Positions 21,332-33,059 of a DNA stretch of 57,366 nucleotides are shown here, one piece after another. The number at the start of each line of letters is the position of its first letter. The first letter of the stretch is position 1. The stretch is from Gracilaria vermiculophylla (lineage: Eukaryota > Rhodophyta > Florideophyceae > Gracilariales > Gracilariaceae): NCBI GenBank assembly GCA_019155205.2, contig JAHNZQ020003146.1:1066343-1123708 (forward strand), in the 5' to 3' direction. The notes beneath the pieces were generated by a model, which saw only the letters and a list, made by a program, of their open reading frames with translations, searched no databases and had not been told where the DNA came from. The position numbers and the translations under genes are program-made.

Positions 21332-21883
21332 TGTAGTACAGTGGCTCCTACAGAATTAGGGTGGTTCGGCCATAAGGTATAATATTCCTAAGGAGGGCTC
21401 TTATTTTATTAGCTGTGCTACGTGGTGCATAATCTTGCCCGCGTGCGCTACAGTATCCTTAAGGTACGGTAGAATTATTATTTATTTTAGATATTTTATG
21501 CACGTAATTAGCACAGTAGTGCGACCTGCCGAGGCGGGCTCCTGGCCTGATATTTAAGCTGCCGGTTGAGCTCCACCTCTGGGGAAGTAAAGACAAGCAC
21601 CCTTGAGTCTTCATCTACTTTTCCGGTTGGAGTCTCTTGTCGATCAACGCAGGTTTCTGAGCCGCTGATCCCCAGGTCGCATCTTAGCAGCGCCTGTAGG
21701 AGCATTGTCCGCCCAGTGAACCTCCCCCTCCGCTTGGTGTTTGCGGATCCCTTTCAGAATTACCTCGACTCGCGACAGCGGATACTGGAGACCACGTTTA
21801 GGAATGCGCGCCTTTGGAGTCAACCAAAACTCCAAACGGACGTTGTGCCTTACTACCATGACAGGAGGGCTGACAGTACCGCA
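21332..21883 (+). repeat. 3' LTR of element D (family 1)
   Basis: 552 bp, TGTAGTACAGTGG to GTACCGCA. By eye it is only about 91% identical to the 5' LTR of the same element, while that LTR is about 96% identical to the one in element A. Confidence 0.9.
21551..21558 (+). promoter_or_regulatory. TATA-like motif in family-1 LTR
   Basis: TATTTAAG occurs in the middle of the LTR at the same relative place in A, B, C, D and E with small changes. It is a candidate core promoter, by sequence only. Confidence 0.3.
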
Positions 21884-22053
21884 GTTAGCCATTGTCCAGT
21901 TCTCCCCTAAGGGTTCCCTTCCATTTAAATCTTCTCTTGCTTTCATTCCTTTTGCTAGAGGGTTTCGTTTCCGTTCTCGTGAGGGGTTTTTACGCAAAAT
22001 GTCCACGCTACGAGGCGACAACGATGTGAAAGTGATGACGGCTTCGCCAGAAA
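21884..22053. other. 170-bp spacer between elements D and E
   Basis: No gene or repeat recognised. It is possibly the only pre-insertion DNA between the two elements. Confidence 0.4.
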
Positions 22054-22606
22054 TTTAGTACAGTGGATCCTAATGTGATAATGTCTTGTGGTCGGTTAAT
22101 GCTCAGGAGTGGTATAATTTATGAACTGAGGCATGAGATGCATTATTCGGCCCACGAATGCTACAGTGTTCCTGAGGAATAGTAGAATTTAGAATTATTG
22201 TCCTTTACTGATGAAGGTATTTAGACCATTGTGCAGTAGTGAGACCTGCCACGGGGGGCTCCCGACACTGTATTTAAGGTGGCGGTTAAGTACCACCTCC
22301 GGGTAAATTAAAAAAAGCACCCTTGGTTCTTCTTCTCCTTTTTCCTGTTGGAGACTCTTGTCGAACGCCTTCAGGTTTCTAAACCACCGATACCCAGCTT
22401 GCCTCATAGCAGTGCCTATGGGTGCAGTGTCCCCCAAGTGAGCCCTCTTCTCTTCTTGGTCCTTGTGGACCCCCTTTCAGTATTCCGCCGGCTCGTGACC
22501 ATGATTTCCGGAGACCACATTCCGAATCTCGCGCCTTCGGAGTCACCAAAAACTCATAATGGACGTTGACCAATCTTACCTCGAAAGGAGATCTGACAAT
22601 ACCACA
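22054..22606 (+). repeat. 5' LTR of element E (family 1, divergent)
   Basis: 553 bp, TTTAGTACAGTGG (expected TGTAGTAC) to ATACCACA. The same modules as other family-1 LTRs are seen in order, for example TTAAGTACCACCTCCGG and GGAGTCACCAAAAACTC. Confidence 0.85.
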
Positions 22607-22608
22607 AC

Positions 22609-22626
22609 TGGTCTCCAAACGTAGAT
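22609..22626 (+). other. Primer-binding site of element E
   Basis: TGGTCTCCAAACGTAGAT, two bases after the LTR. Confidence 0.6.
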
Positions 22627-22782
22627 TGCCAGTCCCCTGAAGAAATCACAAGAGTGGGCACAGATAATTGTTGCTTATTTGCACCAATTGGTTCCCAACA
22701 GTGAAATGCTTCTTTAAGGTAATCCGGAAATTGTAGGAAAGCACCCCAGACCTACTCCTATATAGACCTCTGGCAACTTCCA

Positions 22783-25180
22783 ATGGAAACCTTCTTACAG
22801 GACCCTCAAAGAACGGACCCCGTTGGTGGGCGCAGCACGCGCAGCGCACAGCAGGAGATGACCGCCAGCCCGGACGACTCTGAAAGTCTCCGAAGGAATC
22901 CTGGCTCCTCTGTAAAGCGTTTTCGAAATATTCTTAGAAGAGTGCATGACCACAGAGAAGTGGAATTCCCCCCGTCAACTCTGGAGAGCGCCGACGTGGG
23001 GGTCGACAAATCGCACACTGCATCAAAGTCGCCACTTTGGAAGCTGCCGGGACGGTAACACCCGGAGGATAACCCCCTTTTGGAGTCCCTGGCCGCGTTA
23101 TGTACTGATTGGATCTCCCACGATGTAGTCGAACAATGTACTGGGGATTTTAAGAACCATTTTGGGGCGCGCCGATACGCTCATGAGAAATAAATCACAA
23201 CCGAGAGTGCTCACCTTGCCATGGATGCTTTGCTGGGTTCGGGGCGTTTCCCAGAGATGTCCTCAGATGTTATTTGTGCATATGTTTGTTCCCAAACCGC
23301 GCTACTGCTCTTCGCAGCGGCATTCCAAAGTCATTCTTCCGTATAAGAGACTTTAACTCCATTGACACTTAAGATGACCCCGATCAGCGAATTTTAGGAT
23401 ACTGCCACCCCCTGTGCCAGAAGAGAAAAATAAACTGCCGTGAAGATACAGGAACACCTCAGGATTGTCGCCATGACCCGTCTGGAACTGTCGCTCCACG
23501 GAGAGGGAAAGGATAACGGTCACGTACTTCTTTACCCAATGAGAGAAGGACAGGATACTTCTCAAGGGAATCGCGATAAAGGGGTTATTTTAAGAAATCT
23601 AGACAACTTAGAGAAAAGACAGCGAAAAAAATGGAGGGAGCAAAGCAGAAAGCAAAACACCGATTTGGAGAGAACCTCAAATTCTAAATTCATGAACACC
23701 TCCAGCTCGGAGGACAGTACATCTTTTAAGGAGAACATCAGAAGCGTCAACAAGGTGAGCCCATTAAACGACCTCTTCGCCAAAATGGTAAATTATGGCA
23801 CCTACAGTTTGAATGATCGCTCTACTCTTTACGACACTTCGGTCGCTAACTGACTTACGAAGATCCAGCGCCACATGCAAATTCAATTGAAGAACCACCG
23901 CTTCTTAGGTGAAGACTCCATCTCGGTGTTGAATTGCCTAACACGCATCCGTTAGGGTTTTAATACCAATAGTGTCCATTAAGATGCCGCCGTCTGGTGC
24001 TTTTGGTTCTACCTCACGGGTCATGTGTACTCGCAGGTGGAGCCGCACCTGACAAAATAGAGAATCATTATGGATGATCCTGGAACAGAGATCTTGAAGA
24101 CGTACCCAAAGATGGTGAATTTCCTGCTCAAAACATACGAAATGGTCGAGATGATAGCCGATGCTGACGCTGAAGTCACCTCCTATAGCTGGAGTACAGG
24201 AATGAACCAAATGGAGTTCGCACAGAAGCTGTGAAGGAAGGCCTTACGGTTTGGTAATGTATACTCCGAACGGCAGATGAGATCGTTTGTTATCGAGGGA
24301 CGTATCCCCTAGATCCGCGGCAGGGTGTGATAGAATTTGGCATCGCCCACGAAGGCCACCTTTGTGGAGTTAGCACGTTCCGAGGAGTCCTACGGGAATA
24401 CCCATTGGGCCACTCGCTGCAGCCACGTCCCACTTTCGGATAACGGTTCAGCCGTATGGAACTTTAGGGCATATGTCCTGAAATCGGACTCTAGCAACTG
24501 AGGGGAGGATGCCAAACTCACGCTCAGGGGAGGATTGAGAGGCCCTTACCCTCAAATATGCCTCATCCCAGGGAGCACAGTCTAGGACGCAGATATCCTC
24601 GTTCCCTACCTCATACGCTTCAAGTGGATCCTTCAGGAATGTTCGATTTGCAAACCCTCGAGACTACCCACCGCCCTGCAGGACTTCCTTGTATCAATAG
24701 CCATTACTCTGCTCTGCTTTCGCCCCGGCAATGAGGGCCGCCATCCTGCAGGAACGGAAGAAGAATTTACAGAACATCAAGTACAAATCAACCGAGCGTG
24801 AAAGGTTTCGGAACGCGTGTATCGATATCCGCTACCCTCAAGGACACTAAGATTACCGCGTTCCAGGTGGAGTGCAGTCTGTTCCATTCGAACGTGCGCC
24901 ACCGGTGCACTGGCCAGATCCCAAACCGTTGCCATCCAAGTGGAACACGGCGCATTTCGATGCGCAACCACAGCAGTTGTCGCCCACCGGACCTCAGATC
25001 CTTTCCAGCCGGAAAACCCGTCAGGGTCACGTGAGAAGGCTTGACGTAGCTCCGTCCCGTACAGCCTCTGCGTACTGGATTTTGCCTCTAAGAAGGGTTA
25101 AGAAGCCATCTACACGGTTAACACAGATTGGGAGGACCCTTCAATCCATTTTGGACACATTCTCCTCCTTTGAGAACTGT
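22783..25180 (+). pseudogene. gag: Gag of element E
   Basis: Starts at an ATG homologous to the D and B gag starts. Pieces are 22783-23058 (SPDDSESLRRNPGSSVKRFRN), 23440-23853 (a G-x-D-T-like piece, basic block and NDLFAKMVNYGTYSLNDRST), then the Gag core in broken frames (about 23880-24420) and the Pro/Ser/Gln-rich tail from about 24780. More than ten stops and indels. The order is the same as in B and D. Confidence 0.72.
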
Positions 25181-25740
25181 TTCCGCACGCTTCGCGGTTT
25201 GAATTATAAGGTGTTTGCCTTCATAAAATGTTCCTCACTCGCCTCCACAACGGTGCGCACTATCCTTGACACCGGAGCTGGCCACAACCTGGTGCTCACT
25301 TACGTGCACACTCGGTCTGCTTTCGGCTTCTATAGGACTGGCAAGCTCCCTACGGTGAGAAACGGATCACATGAGCATTAAACATCCTTAGAGAACTACC
25401 ATTTTATCTCAGTTTCAGCTCTTTCTTGGTTAAGATATGGTTCCTTATAGCGATCAACATGGCTGCGCAGTGAGTATTGGGCACTTGTTCCCTGGATCTG
25501 TATGTCCATGCAACATAGCCACGTCTGCGGAACGTGACGTTTCGCGACCTCGCTCTTGTAGATATCGTATCCAAATCCCTGGAATCGGACGAAAATGCGT
25601 GTCAAGTGGGTTATATTCTAAATGAGACGCAGTCGAATAAGCTCCGGGTGGTCAAGAGTACCGAAATATGCACAAGGAGTCAGGCCGACGTTTGGGTGCA
25701 GGCCTCTGCATCCAGCCTCTCATTCCTTCAGCGGAGTTTG
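25181..25740 (+). pseudogene. pro: Aspartic protease region of element E
   Basis: Reads STTVRTILDTGAGHNLVLTYV (active-site D-T-G-A near 25265), then a short foreign or diverged stretch (about 25380-25520). SQADVWVQASASSLSF at about 25680-25730 matches the protease-RT linker of B. The part between is frameshifted. Confidence 0.65.
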
Positions 25741-27440
25741 CATCTGGTGACTACGCTGCACTCCATGATGGCGAATGGCGTACTGAAAATAGTGATACCA
25801 TTCTCATCAGGGTTGTTCTTGCTTACCTACAGGAGTCGTCTCTGCGGCTTCAAAAACGATTTGTCCCCGGATAGGCACTACCCGTACCTGCAGGACTGAC
25901 TCATTTTCCTCTTTTAAAAGACTTTGAGTAACACGATGCTATCAGCACCATGGAAACCAAAGCAACATCGATGACGCAAGAGGAAGAGAAGCCTGCCACT
26001 TGGCAGGAGCAGCTCCAAATTGGCAAAGAGTTCTAAATATTTTGGCATAGGATAGTGGAAATGCTATCGGCCTTTGAGAACATGTGGTCTGATCGCGTTG
26101 GGCAGGTGAGCCTGGCGAAGAACCGGACCCAGCTCACATCTGATGAGTATCCGGTACACCAACTCTCGAGAAGGGCCGGACACCATGCATGCGATTTTGA
26201 ACGCGATGAGGTCCACAAGATGCTAGAAAAGGGCGTTATCAAGCCCTCAAATTCCGAACGGGCCTCCTAAGTGGTGTTTATGAAGCAGAAAGATGGCTTC
26301 TTGAGGTTCTGCATGGACAAAAGAAGCTTCAACGAGGTGACGGTACGCGATTCGTACCCGATACAATGTACGGACGAATATATTAATTGTTTAGCTGATT
26401 ATCCGTTTTCTCCACGACGGATACCAATAATGGCTTATAGCCAGCTGCAATGCATGACTATGATAAGGATAAAACATCTTTCACATCTCACAATGGAAAG
26501 TTCAGACTCCTTAGGATGCCCCTTGGATTGAAGAATGAACCCGCTACGTTCCAACGAGCGGTAGACACAGTTCTGTCGATGGTGAAGTGGCATTACGCCT
26601 TGTTTTATATTAACGATGTCATTTTATATTCGCGCAGCGTGGAGGAGGAGTTTATGCATGATACGTGTGTGCTACAACTTCTGAGGGATCCTAAACTCTC
26701 CATAAAACTGAAGAGGTGTTTCTTTATGGAGTCCTCGGTGGATTAATTGAGGCACGTTGTGCTCCCAGGCCCCCTGCAGGATTCTGCAAACACTCAGACG
26801 CCATCAAGGAAGCACACCCTCCTACAAACCAGATGGAGCTCCATGTCTCCCTGAGGTTGTATAATGTCTTTTGGAGGTATGTCCCGAAGTTCTCCCGTAT
26901 CGCAGCGCCGTTAAATCGCCTCTTGGAGAAAGATAAACCGACGGAACTGTCTACCTTGACGGACGAAGGGTTTGAAGCTTTGAAAAACTTCAGGAAGAGA
27001 CTACTAGAGCTACCGATCTTGGTTCTCACAAAGCGAAACGGTCGAAGGATGCCGGACATAGATGCCTGTAAATATCACGGTGAATGTGTCCTTCTACAGA
27101 TACAACCTCAAGGTGGAATTCTACGTAAAAGATACTAGAGTCGCAGACTTTCACCGCCGGAACGGAATCATTCCACCTCGAAGCGCGAATGTCTCTTTAT
27201 TGTACAGGCTGTGTTGCTTTAACGCCCATAATTGGAAAGCGCACGTTTCACCTTGAGGACAGAACATATACTACAAAAGTGGATACTGTCATTGACGGAT
27301 GCTTCTGGTTGTCCGGATAGGGGGAGACTACGCCTAGTGGAGTACGCGTTTGAAATCGTCCACCGCCCTGGTGTGAAACACCAGGTCGGGGACTTGCTGT
27401 CCAGCATCTCCAAAGATTGTAAAAATAAAACACATTTTGG
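25741..27440 (+). pseudogene. pol: Reverse transcriptase and RNase H of element E
   Basis: RT motifs in order are EVHKMLEKGVIKPSNSERAS (26210-26270), KKDGFLRFCMDKRSFNEV-like (KQKDGF here), MPLGLKNEPATFQRAV (about 26515-26560) and FYINDVILYSRS at 26603-26638. The catalytic YIDD has become YIND, with one Asp lost. PLNRLLEKDKP follows (26910-26945). RNase H is present to RPGVKHQVGDLLSS near 27400 and is continuous here, which shows where the insert in element B sits. Confidence 0.8.
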
Positions 27441-27868
27441 ATGATACTATTCCGTGTCTAGTCATCAATAGAGTGGACAGAAAATAAGTATCAGAAGGAG
27501 AATGCGTGGAATGCTATGAACATGGGGGCAAGTTTAGTGGACTCCCGAAGGTGATCACCCTGGTCGATGAGGAAAAGAAAGTTCTCTTTATCACCATAGC
27601 GGAGTTCTTGAAGTAGCAGAATACGAATAAGTATTGCAAGAAGGACCTCGCCAATATTGGAATACGGACATCGTCATTTAATGTGGACCGCGACCGCGTG
27701 CTTGTACGCTGCGCTCCTTTGGACGGTCCTCTCAGAAAGGAGACCACAACGAGCCTACGAGCGAGGGTTTTGTATCTTTTGCGCTATCTTCGCCTCGCAC
27801 GGCATCTTGGTGGATCGTGCATGTCTTTCACTATGAAGAGGGAGTTTTATTGGACGCACATGGCTAAA
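27441..27868 (+). pseudogene. pol: Integrase of element E, N-terminal part
   Basis: Reads SLRARVLYLLRYLRLARHLGG and MKREFYWTHMAK, the zinc-binding end of integrase, then is cut by the copia element. The finger His/Cys residues are mostly lost. Confidence 0.75.
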
Positions 27869-28137
27869 GGTATGTCAGGCCCTTTTTTTTGTCCAAAGCT
27901 TTGTCTCCTTTCTTCCAGGGAGTGTGTTCAGAGTTTACCAACAACGCTTTCCATGTAAAGTACCGGTGCGCGAAAGGTCAATCATACCAAAAGAAATTGC
28001 TAAACAAATGTTTCTAGAAACAAGCCGGATATCATTTAGAAATCAAAGTCAAATTGCAACGATTAACGTATTCCAACGCCACATATATCTCCGAATAGAA
28101 TTCCAGACGCCACGCTGGCGCTGTTATTCAATTTTGA
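27869..28137 (-). repeat. Copia LTR, left copy
   Basis: Begins GGTATGTCAGGCCC followed by a T-run and ends near ATTTTGA. It aligns along its whole length with 31363-31629. Confidence 0.65.
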
Positions 28138-28229
28138 GCACGCCTCATCTCTATCGGGGCGAACAAATTCAACAGTGGCAATAGCTTTCTTGATCTCTCA
28201 TGCTTGCAGCGGCTACGAAAGAAAATTGG

Positions 28230-29460
28230 CCATCACTTCTTTCGTATAAATATTCTATAAAGGGACAGCCTCTCCTTGCACGTTCTGGCGCATGTGGTAG
28301 TAGCGGAGGTCCACGTGCTTGGTGAGACGGAAATCTTCGGCAATATGCCCATTTGTCTATTTAATGGTACCAGCATCATTTTCATACACCACGATAGAGT
28401 TTTGATGACTTTCAAACTCTTCCAAACCTCGATTGAGCCACACGACTACTTTTGACGCTTCTGCAAGGGCAACGTAATCCGCCTCGGTACTGCTCAAGGT
28501 GGTGCACGTCTGCGATACAGTGGTAAAGAAGACAGCTGCTTCCCCATAAAATACCACTATACCAGTACATGACCGTCTTTCACTACCAGGGTCTTCAGCC
28601 TAGTTGGTATCCATGTATCCTATAAGCTGGTCACTATCTCAAGCAGCAAGCTTTAAGCCGAGTTTTGGAGTCGATTTCAGATACTTCACGACCATAATTT
28701 CTGCCTTCTGATGCATTATCTACGGATCTCCGCGTGAGGCGCAAGTATGCTCGTCGCAACAGCAATGTTTGGGGGTATTTGAGTAGCGGTGTATAGTTGG
28801 CTTCTTAGTATACTTCTGTAAGGAATCTTTTCATTAATCGACTCGTCGCCAGCTGTGCTCAAGTTGAGTGAAGGGTGGCATGGTAGGAGTGTATCGCGAC
28901 TTTCATCAAGTCCCTTTTTGTTTGCAAGAGCTTTAGAGTACTTGATTTGTATCAGAGTAGCGTGGCGTTCACCATAAACTATTTGCATGCATAAGAAGTC
29001 GGTTTCTGGGCCCATTTAAGTGGTAGGCAACTTCTCTACACTCTTTTTCTTCAAAGAATTTAACTTGGCCTCATCCTTGGCAATTAGTAGTAAGTCTTCC
29101 AGGCCTCCTTGTAAGAATGCGTTGCTTTAATCGACTTGATGTCTCAACAGCTTTTCCTTTGCCGCAATAGTGAGCATCAATGGAACGATGGTAAATTCAA
29201 CAACCGGAGCAAATGTGTGAGTAAAAGGAGCTTACCCAAGTTTACACATATCAGAAGACGAGCTTTATGGCGCCAAACGTCGCCACGGGCAGTACACTTC
29301 TTCTTCAGCACCCATCTGCAAAGCTTTCTATTTGCCTTTCTTGGCTTGTCTGCGATCTTCAAAGTTTCATTTTTCTCCAGTGAGCTCAGCTCTGACAGGA
29401 TAGTCTCTTTCCACTTGTCCGCATTGACTGACTCTATTGCCATACGCAGCGTTGGCATAT
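28230..29460 (-). pseudogene. pol: Copia reverse transcriptase and RNase H
   Basis: Minus-strand RT starts (29458) with WKETILSELSSLEKNETLKI and CRWVLKKK, followed by a damaged YVDD block (LEDLLLIAKDEAKLNSLKKK near 29050-29100). Then come FLCMQIVYGERHATLIQIKY and IPYRSILRSQLYTATQIPP (29015-28716). RNase H has LSSTEADYVALAEASKVVVW (28510-28450), YENDAGTIK and KHVDLRYYHMR, the typical end of copia pol. Confidence 0.82.
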
Positions 29461-29629
29461 CATCGTCACGAACTCCTCTTCTCGCTGTGTTGGAGACATA
29501 GCAGTCCGGAGCTGATCGTGCACGGCTTGGATAGCGACGTTCACCTGGCCTATGCTGATCTGCAGGCCAAGGTCCTCTTCTGTTTTGAGCTTCTCATCAT
29601 CAGACTATTCTTTGAGATGCAAAGAATTT

Positions 29630-30121
29630 GATTCGCTTAGAGAAATTGCTTCGCTGAGGTTAGTAAGCATATCTGCGTCTTCGATTTATTCAATGGAACA
29701 AGAAAGGCCTTCTTCCGGGAAAATCTTCTCGTCAACAACAACATGTTTGGAAACATTGAGATCGTTGTCTTCGAGGCTCCAGACTCTGTAAAGACCATTT
29801 TCATGACCAAGGAGGATACCGGGTTTCCCACACTGTGTCAGCTTCCAATGATGATTCTCTTTTGGCTCGTGTGCATAGCCTGCACAGCCAATTATCTGGA
29901 ACTTCTTGATGCTAGGCGTAATGTTTTACACAAGCTTGTTAGGCGTTTTTTCCGTGATTTGCTTTTCCAGCGAATACATTGGTTAGTGAAATAGCATGTT
30001 GCGCTACTTCGCTCCAGAACTTCATCTCCATCCTGTAATCGTGCAGCACAGATCGGACTCTCTCCAATATTGTACGATTGAAGCATTTCTGCGATTTCGT
30101 TTGACTGAGTTGTATAGGCCT
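29630..30121 (-). pseudogene. pol: Copia integrase core, 3' part
   Basis: The minus strand from 30121 reads QLSQTKSQKCFNRTILERV, RSVLHDYRMEMKFWSEVA and an A-x-S-L-T-N motif, the end of the copia integrase core with N-R-T and M-L-x-x-x-x-x-x-x-x-F-W-x-E. Downstream (29831-29637) is the decayed integrase C-terminal region. The zinc finger and first catalytic Asp are missing at the inversion point. Confidence 0.7.
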
Positions 30122-30131
30122 TAGAAAATGT

Positions 30132-31193
30132 ATGCACGAGAAGCTGCACGACAGGTACGATGCATCGATCACGGCCAAAAAGATCGATGTCCTGGCGAGC
30201 CTCATCCCTACTCGCTACGATAGCAGGAGGGATGTGGGAGAGTATCTCTCTGAGATGGAGAGTCTTTTAAACAGGCTGATGGCTATGGGATCTGAGCTCA
30301 GCTCAGACATGCAAGTCGCTATTCTGCTCTTTTCCATATCTTCTGGGTAGTCACTGTTCAGCACTATGTCAGCCATCAAAACGATGGATCCTGACAAAGA
30401 AATATGAGAGTACGTCTTGGAAAGACTCTGGGAAAAGGTACGGTCTCAAAAGTTCAATTGAAACGCCGGAGCAAAGGTGTCGAGCACAAAGGTTGCTACA
30501 GAAAGGTAGAGCAGAGACCACACCAGTATAAGTTGCTTCAAATGCAATTAGAAGGGCCATGTTGCTTGTTACTGTAAACTAAAGAAGGGGTCCATTGAAA
30601 ACAATAAGGACCTACAATCGAACGTAAGAGCTGCCCTATCGCGGAAGAGCAGGAATGGAGCAGCTTTCATTGTACATTCTGGGTGAACGCAGCACATAAC
30701 GAATGACTTTAACAGCTTCACAAATGTCTAAGATATTATTCTTATACCTATTAATGTCGCCGGTGATCGTGTTGTTGAAGCAAAGAAGGAAGGCTGCATC
30801 CGTATCGACATGTATCCGAAGAAAGAAGGCGGCCATGTGACGCAACTTATGTTTAACTGGGTACTTTACATCCCTGAGGCTGATGGGAACATGATTTCGT
30901 GCAATCATCTAGTTTGTGTCGATATATCTACTTTGATTGGGAAAGGGGAGTGCGTCTTCCTCAATAGCCAAAATAAGCAATACCATCTCGTGTATGCAAT
31001 ATGCCGCGCTTCCGATTACTTAATTATCATGAAGGGTGTCTTTAAGGCTTGTTTAGGTAATGGCCCGCGCCTTGCGCACCTTTTGTTCGTAGGTGGCTCG
31101 AGATTTCTCTACATCTGGGATTCTTTGACAATCGTAAACGACTCCGGCAAGTTCATTCCTTTCAAATATGGCATTAACACGGAGCGACTATAG
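30132..31193 (+). pseudogene. gag: Copia gag and protease, inverted relative to pol
   Basis: The plus-strand frame from 30132 reads YDSRRDVGEYLSEMESLLNR and MGSELSSDMQVAILLFSI (UBN2-type copia Gag). Then comes a zinc knuckle CFKCN-stop-KGHVACYC near 30530-30575 (C-x2-C-x4-H-x4-C with one stop), a protease block ending in an HSG-stop-TQHITND run (DSGAT replaced) and the GAG_pre-integrase region to about 31190. It continues the same polyprotein order that pol on the minus strand would follow, but points the other way. Confidence 0.75.
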
Positions 31194-31362
31194 CTCGTAG
31201 TCGTCACCTGCACCACCGCGAAACTTGGACAAAATCCTGCTCCTCGAGATCGTACTCCATATTGTATTTATATTTTTTGGTGGAGATTGGCCGGTAGACT
31301 TCAGCAAAATGAGCGCCTTAGCTTATTACACGATGCCTTAACCCACGCAATCCAACCAGAAA

Positions 31363-31629
31363 GGTATCTCCGGCCCTTTTTTTTGTCAGCCGCTTCGTCT
31401 CCTTTTTTTCAGGGAATGTGTTCAGAGTATATCTATAGCGCCTGGCATTAAAAGTATCGTTGCGCGCAGTAAAGCCTACCACAAGTAATCGCTAAACATA
31501 TGTTACTAGAAACATGTCTGATATCAGTTGGATATCAAAGTCGAATTGCTACAGTTGACAAGTGTCAACGCGGCGTATACTTTCGAATAGAATTTGAGAC
31601 GCGACGTTGGAGCTGTGATTCCATTTTCA
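31363..31629 (-). repeat. Copia LTR, right copy
   Basis: GGTATCTCCGGCCC plus T-run to ATTTTCA, partner of 27869-28137. On the minus strand TGGTTGGATTGCG follows four bases inside and could be the primer-binding site. Confidence 0.65.
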
Positions 31630-31639
31630 AGAATGACTA

Positions 31640-32570
31640 ATGAAGAACTTCGAAACGGTTGCAGATTTTTACTCGTACGCCGCTGCTCGGGAAAAAATCC
31701 TCAAATACCAGACGCTGCTTACCCTGTCTCCGCCTTCAGCAACATCGGAGTTCATGGCCCTGGATATTTTAAGCCCTTTCCCCAAGTTGGAGAAAGGACA
31801 CCGATCTATTCTTGTTATCTCCGATCGGCTCTCGAAGATCACGCGTGACATTCCCATCAGGAGCACCACGGCAACAGTAATTGTCGAAGCCTTTCTAGAG
31901 AATTGGATTTACCCATATGGGATCCTGTTTCATCTCCTTACGGCAACGGACCCCAATTTGCGGCGAAGCTATTTAGCGCCATCTCAAGAATTCTGGGGAT
32001 GAAACAGTTGCTTATCATTGCATACTACCCTAAGACCAACAGAAAGTCGGAGAGAATTAAAAAAACCATTGCCTCACGGCTAAAAGACTACGTTGCGGAT
32101 CACTAAAAGGACTAGGACGCATATGTGTGCTCGCTCACCTATGAAAACAACCTGCAGATGCACTGCTCCACGAGTACGGCTCCCTTCACATTCTGGAACT
32201 CGCGCGTCCTGCGTAGTGCCGTTATAGTGGCACTCTCCACTGCACATCGGGCGGATTGGCCACAGGCAGTGATCGTGGCTCAAGCAAGGCGCTCTATTTT
32301 GGGGCGCTATGAGGACGCACTCTCCCTCGGAGAGGAGAGAATCAACTCCTCACGGCAAAGATATGTTAACAGGAATATGACCTGAAAGTGAAAAAGGGCC
32401 CTCACATGAAGGAAGGGGACAAGTTTTCCCTCGAAAAACCTAAAGAGACGTCCAGTGATTCGCCAAACGTCACGTGCAAACTAGCGCCGAACATCATGGC
32501 CTTAGAATATCTCAGAACCCTTCAGAGAGACTGTCGCCATCGAGGTAAACAGGCTCCGAAACATCGTCTC
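31640..32570 (+). pseudogene. pol: Integrase of element E, core and C-terminal part
   Basis: Resumes after the copia insert with NFETVADFYSYAAAREKI (FYSYA for the CxxC pair), EFMALDILSPFPKLEKGHRS with the first catalytic Asp, and VISDRLSKITRDIPIRSTTA. The second catalytic motif (LTDNGPQF in D) is broken. LGMKQLLIIAYYPKTNRKSE follows, then the ENNLQMHCSTSTAPFTFW region and MKEGDKFSLEKPKE in later frames. It aligns with B and D along the length. Confidence 0.78.
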
Positions 32571-32639
32571 CCCTGATCAAGTGACGAAAATCTTGACGCC
32601 TTGCCTTTTAGGAACGCAAACCGCCCAACCTCAGGGGCT

Positions 32640-33000
32640 ACATGGTGAATTTTCTACTCCAATCACCTCAAAAGTGGTGACATAGGTGGATACTGGATAT
32701 CCCGTCACACCTCTCTGTGAACCATTGATGGTTGCTCCCAACGTCATCATGACCCCTCAAGGTGATATCCGTTTTGTGATGAATTATACCGTCTTTCACC
32801 GACAGACCCCTGCAAGACAACTCTATCGGGTACGATGGTACGAGTACACCTTAAAAGATAACACGAAAAGCCCTTGGGACAAATCCCAGAAACCTTTCTC
32901 AGAAGATACCACGCCAACCTGTAGCAGAAACGCATTTTCGCATAGACGTTTCCGATTAGGAAAGAAAGAGGGGCACCAAGCAGGAGGTATTTTTCGTTCT
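32640..33000 (+). pseudogene. Chromodomain of element E
   Basis: Reads MTPQGDIRFVMNYTVFHRQTP and QLYRVRWYEYTLKDNTK, then SPWDKSQKPFSEDT. The chromodomain V-R-W-x-x-Y centre is kept, but the following E-P motif is altered. Confidence 0.72.
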
Positions 33001-33059
33001 CCGCTATCTCTGTCTCATCTGCAGTTTTCTTTTTCGCCTCCAGGTCGCTGTTGCCCATT

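Larger units (their letters stand above)
16225..21883 (+). mobile_element. Element D: family-1 deletion derivative with gag, integrase end and antisense ORF
   Basis: 5.66 kb from LTR to LTR. Compared with B it has lost everything between the middle of gag (about 18588) and the integrase core (about 18597), that is the rest of gag, protease, RT, RNase H and the zinc-binding end of integrase. It has also lost the conserved first part of the antisense ORF (equivalent of about 3880-5090 in B). Both LTRs, PBS and polypurine tract remain, so it could be mobilised in trans while an active relative exists. The flanks TTTGG and GTTAG are not a convincing duplication. Confidence 0.88.
27869..31629 (-). 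mobile_element. Ty1/copia element inserted in integrase of element E, gag-protease half inverted
   Basis: Two direct repeats of about 266 bp (27869-28137 and 31363-31629) bracket it, and the host integrase frame resumes at 31640. The minus strand carries integrase, RT and RNase H in copia order (30120 to 28230), while gag and protease (30132-31193) are on the plus strand and read away from pol. All frames are badly broken. Candidate target copies CTAAA (27864-27868) and CTAAT (31637-31641) match at four of five bases but are offset from the repeat ends, so the borders are uncertain. Confidence 0.72.

Noticed and set aside
16220..21888. Target duplication of element D (TTTGG / GTTAG)
   Set aside because: Only three of five bases agree.
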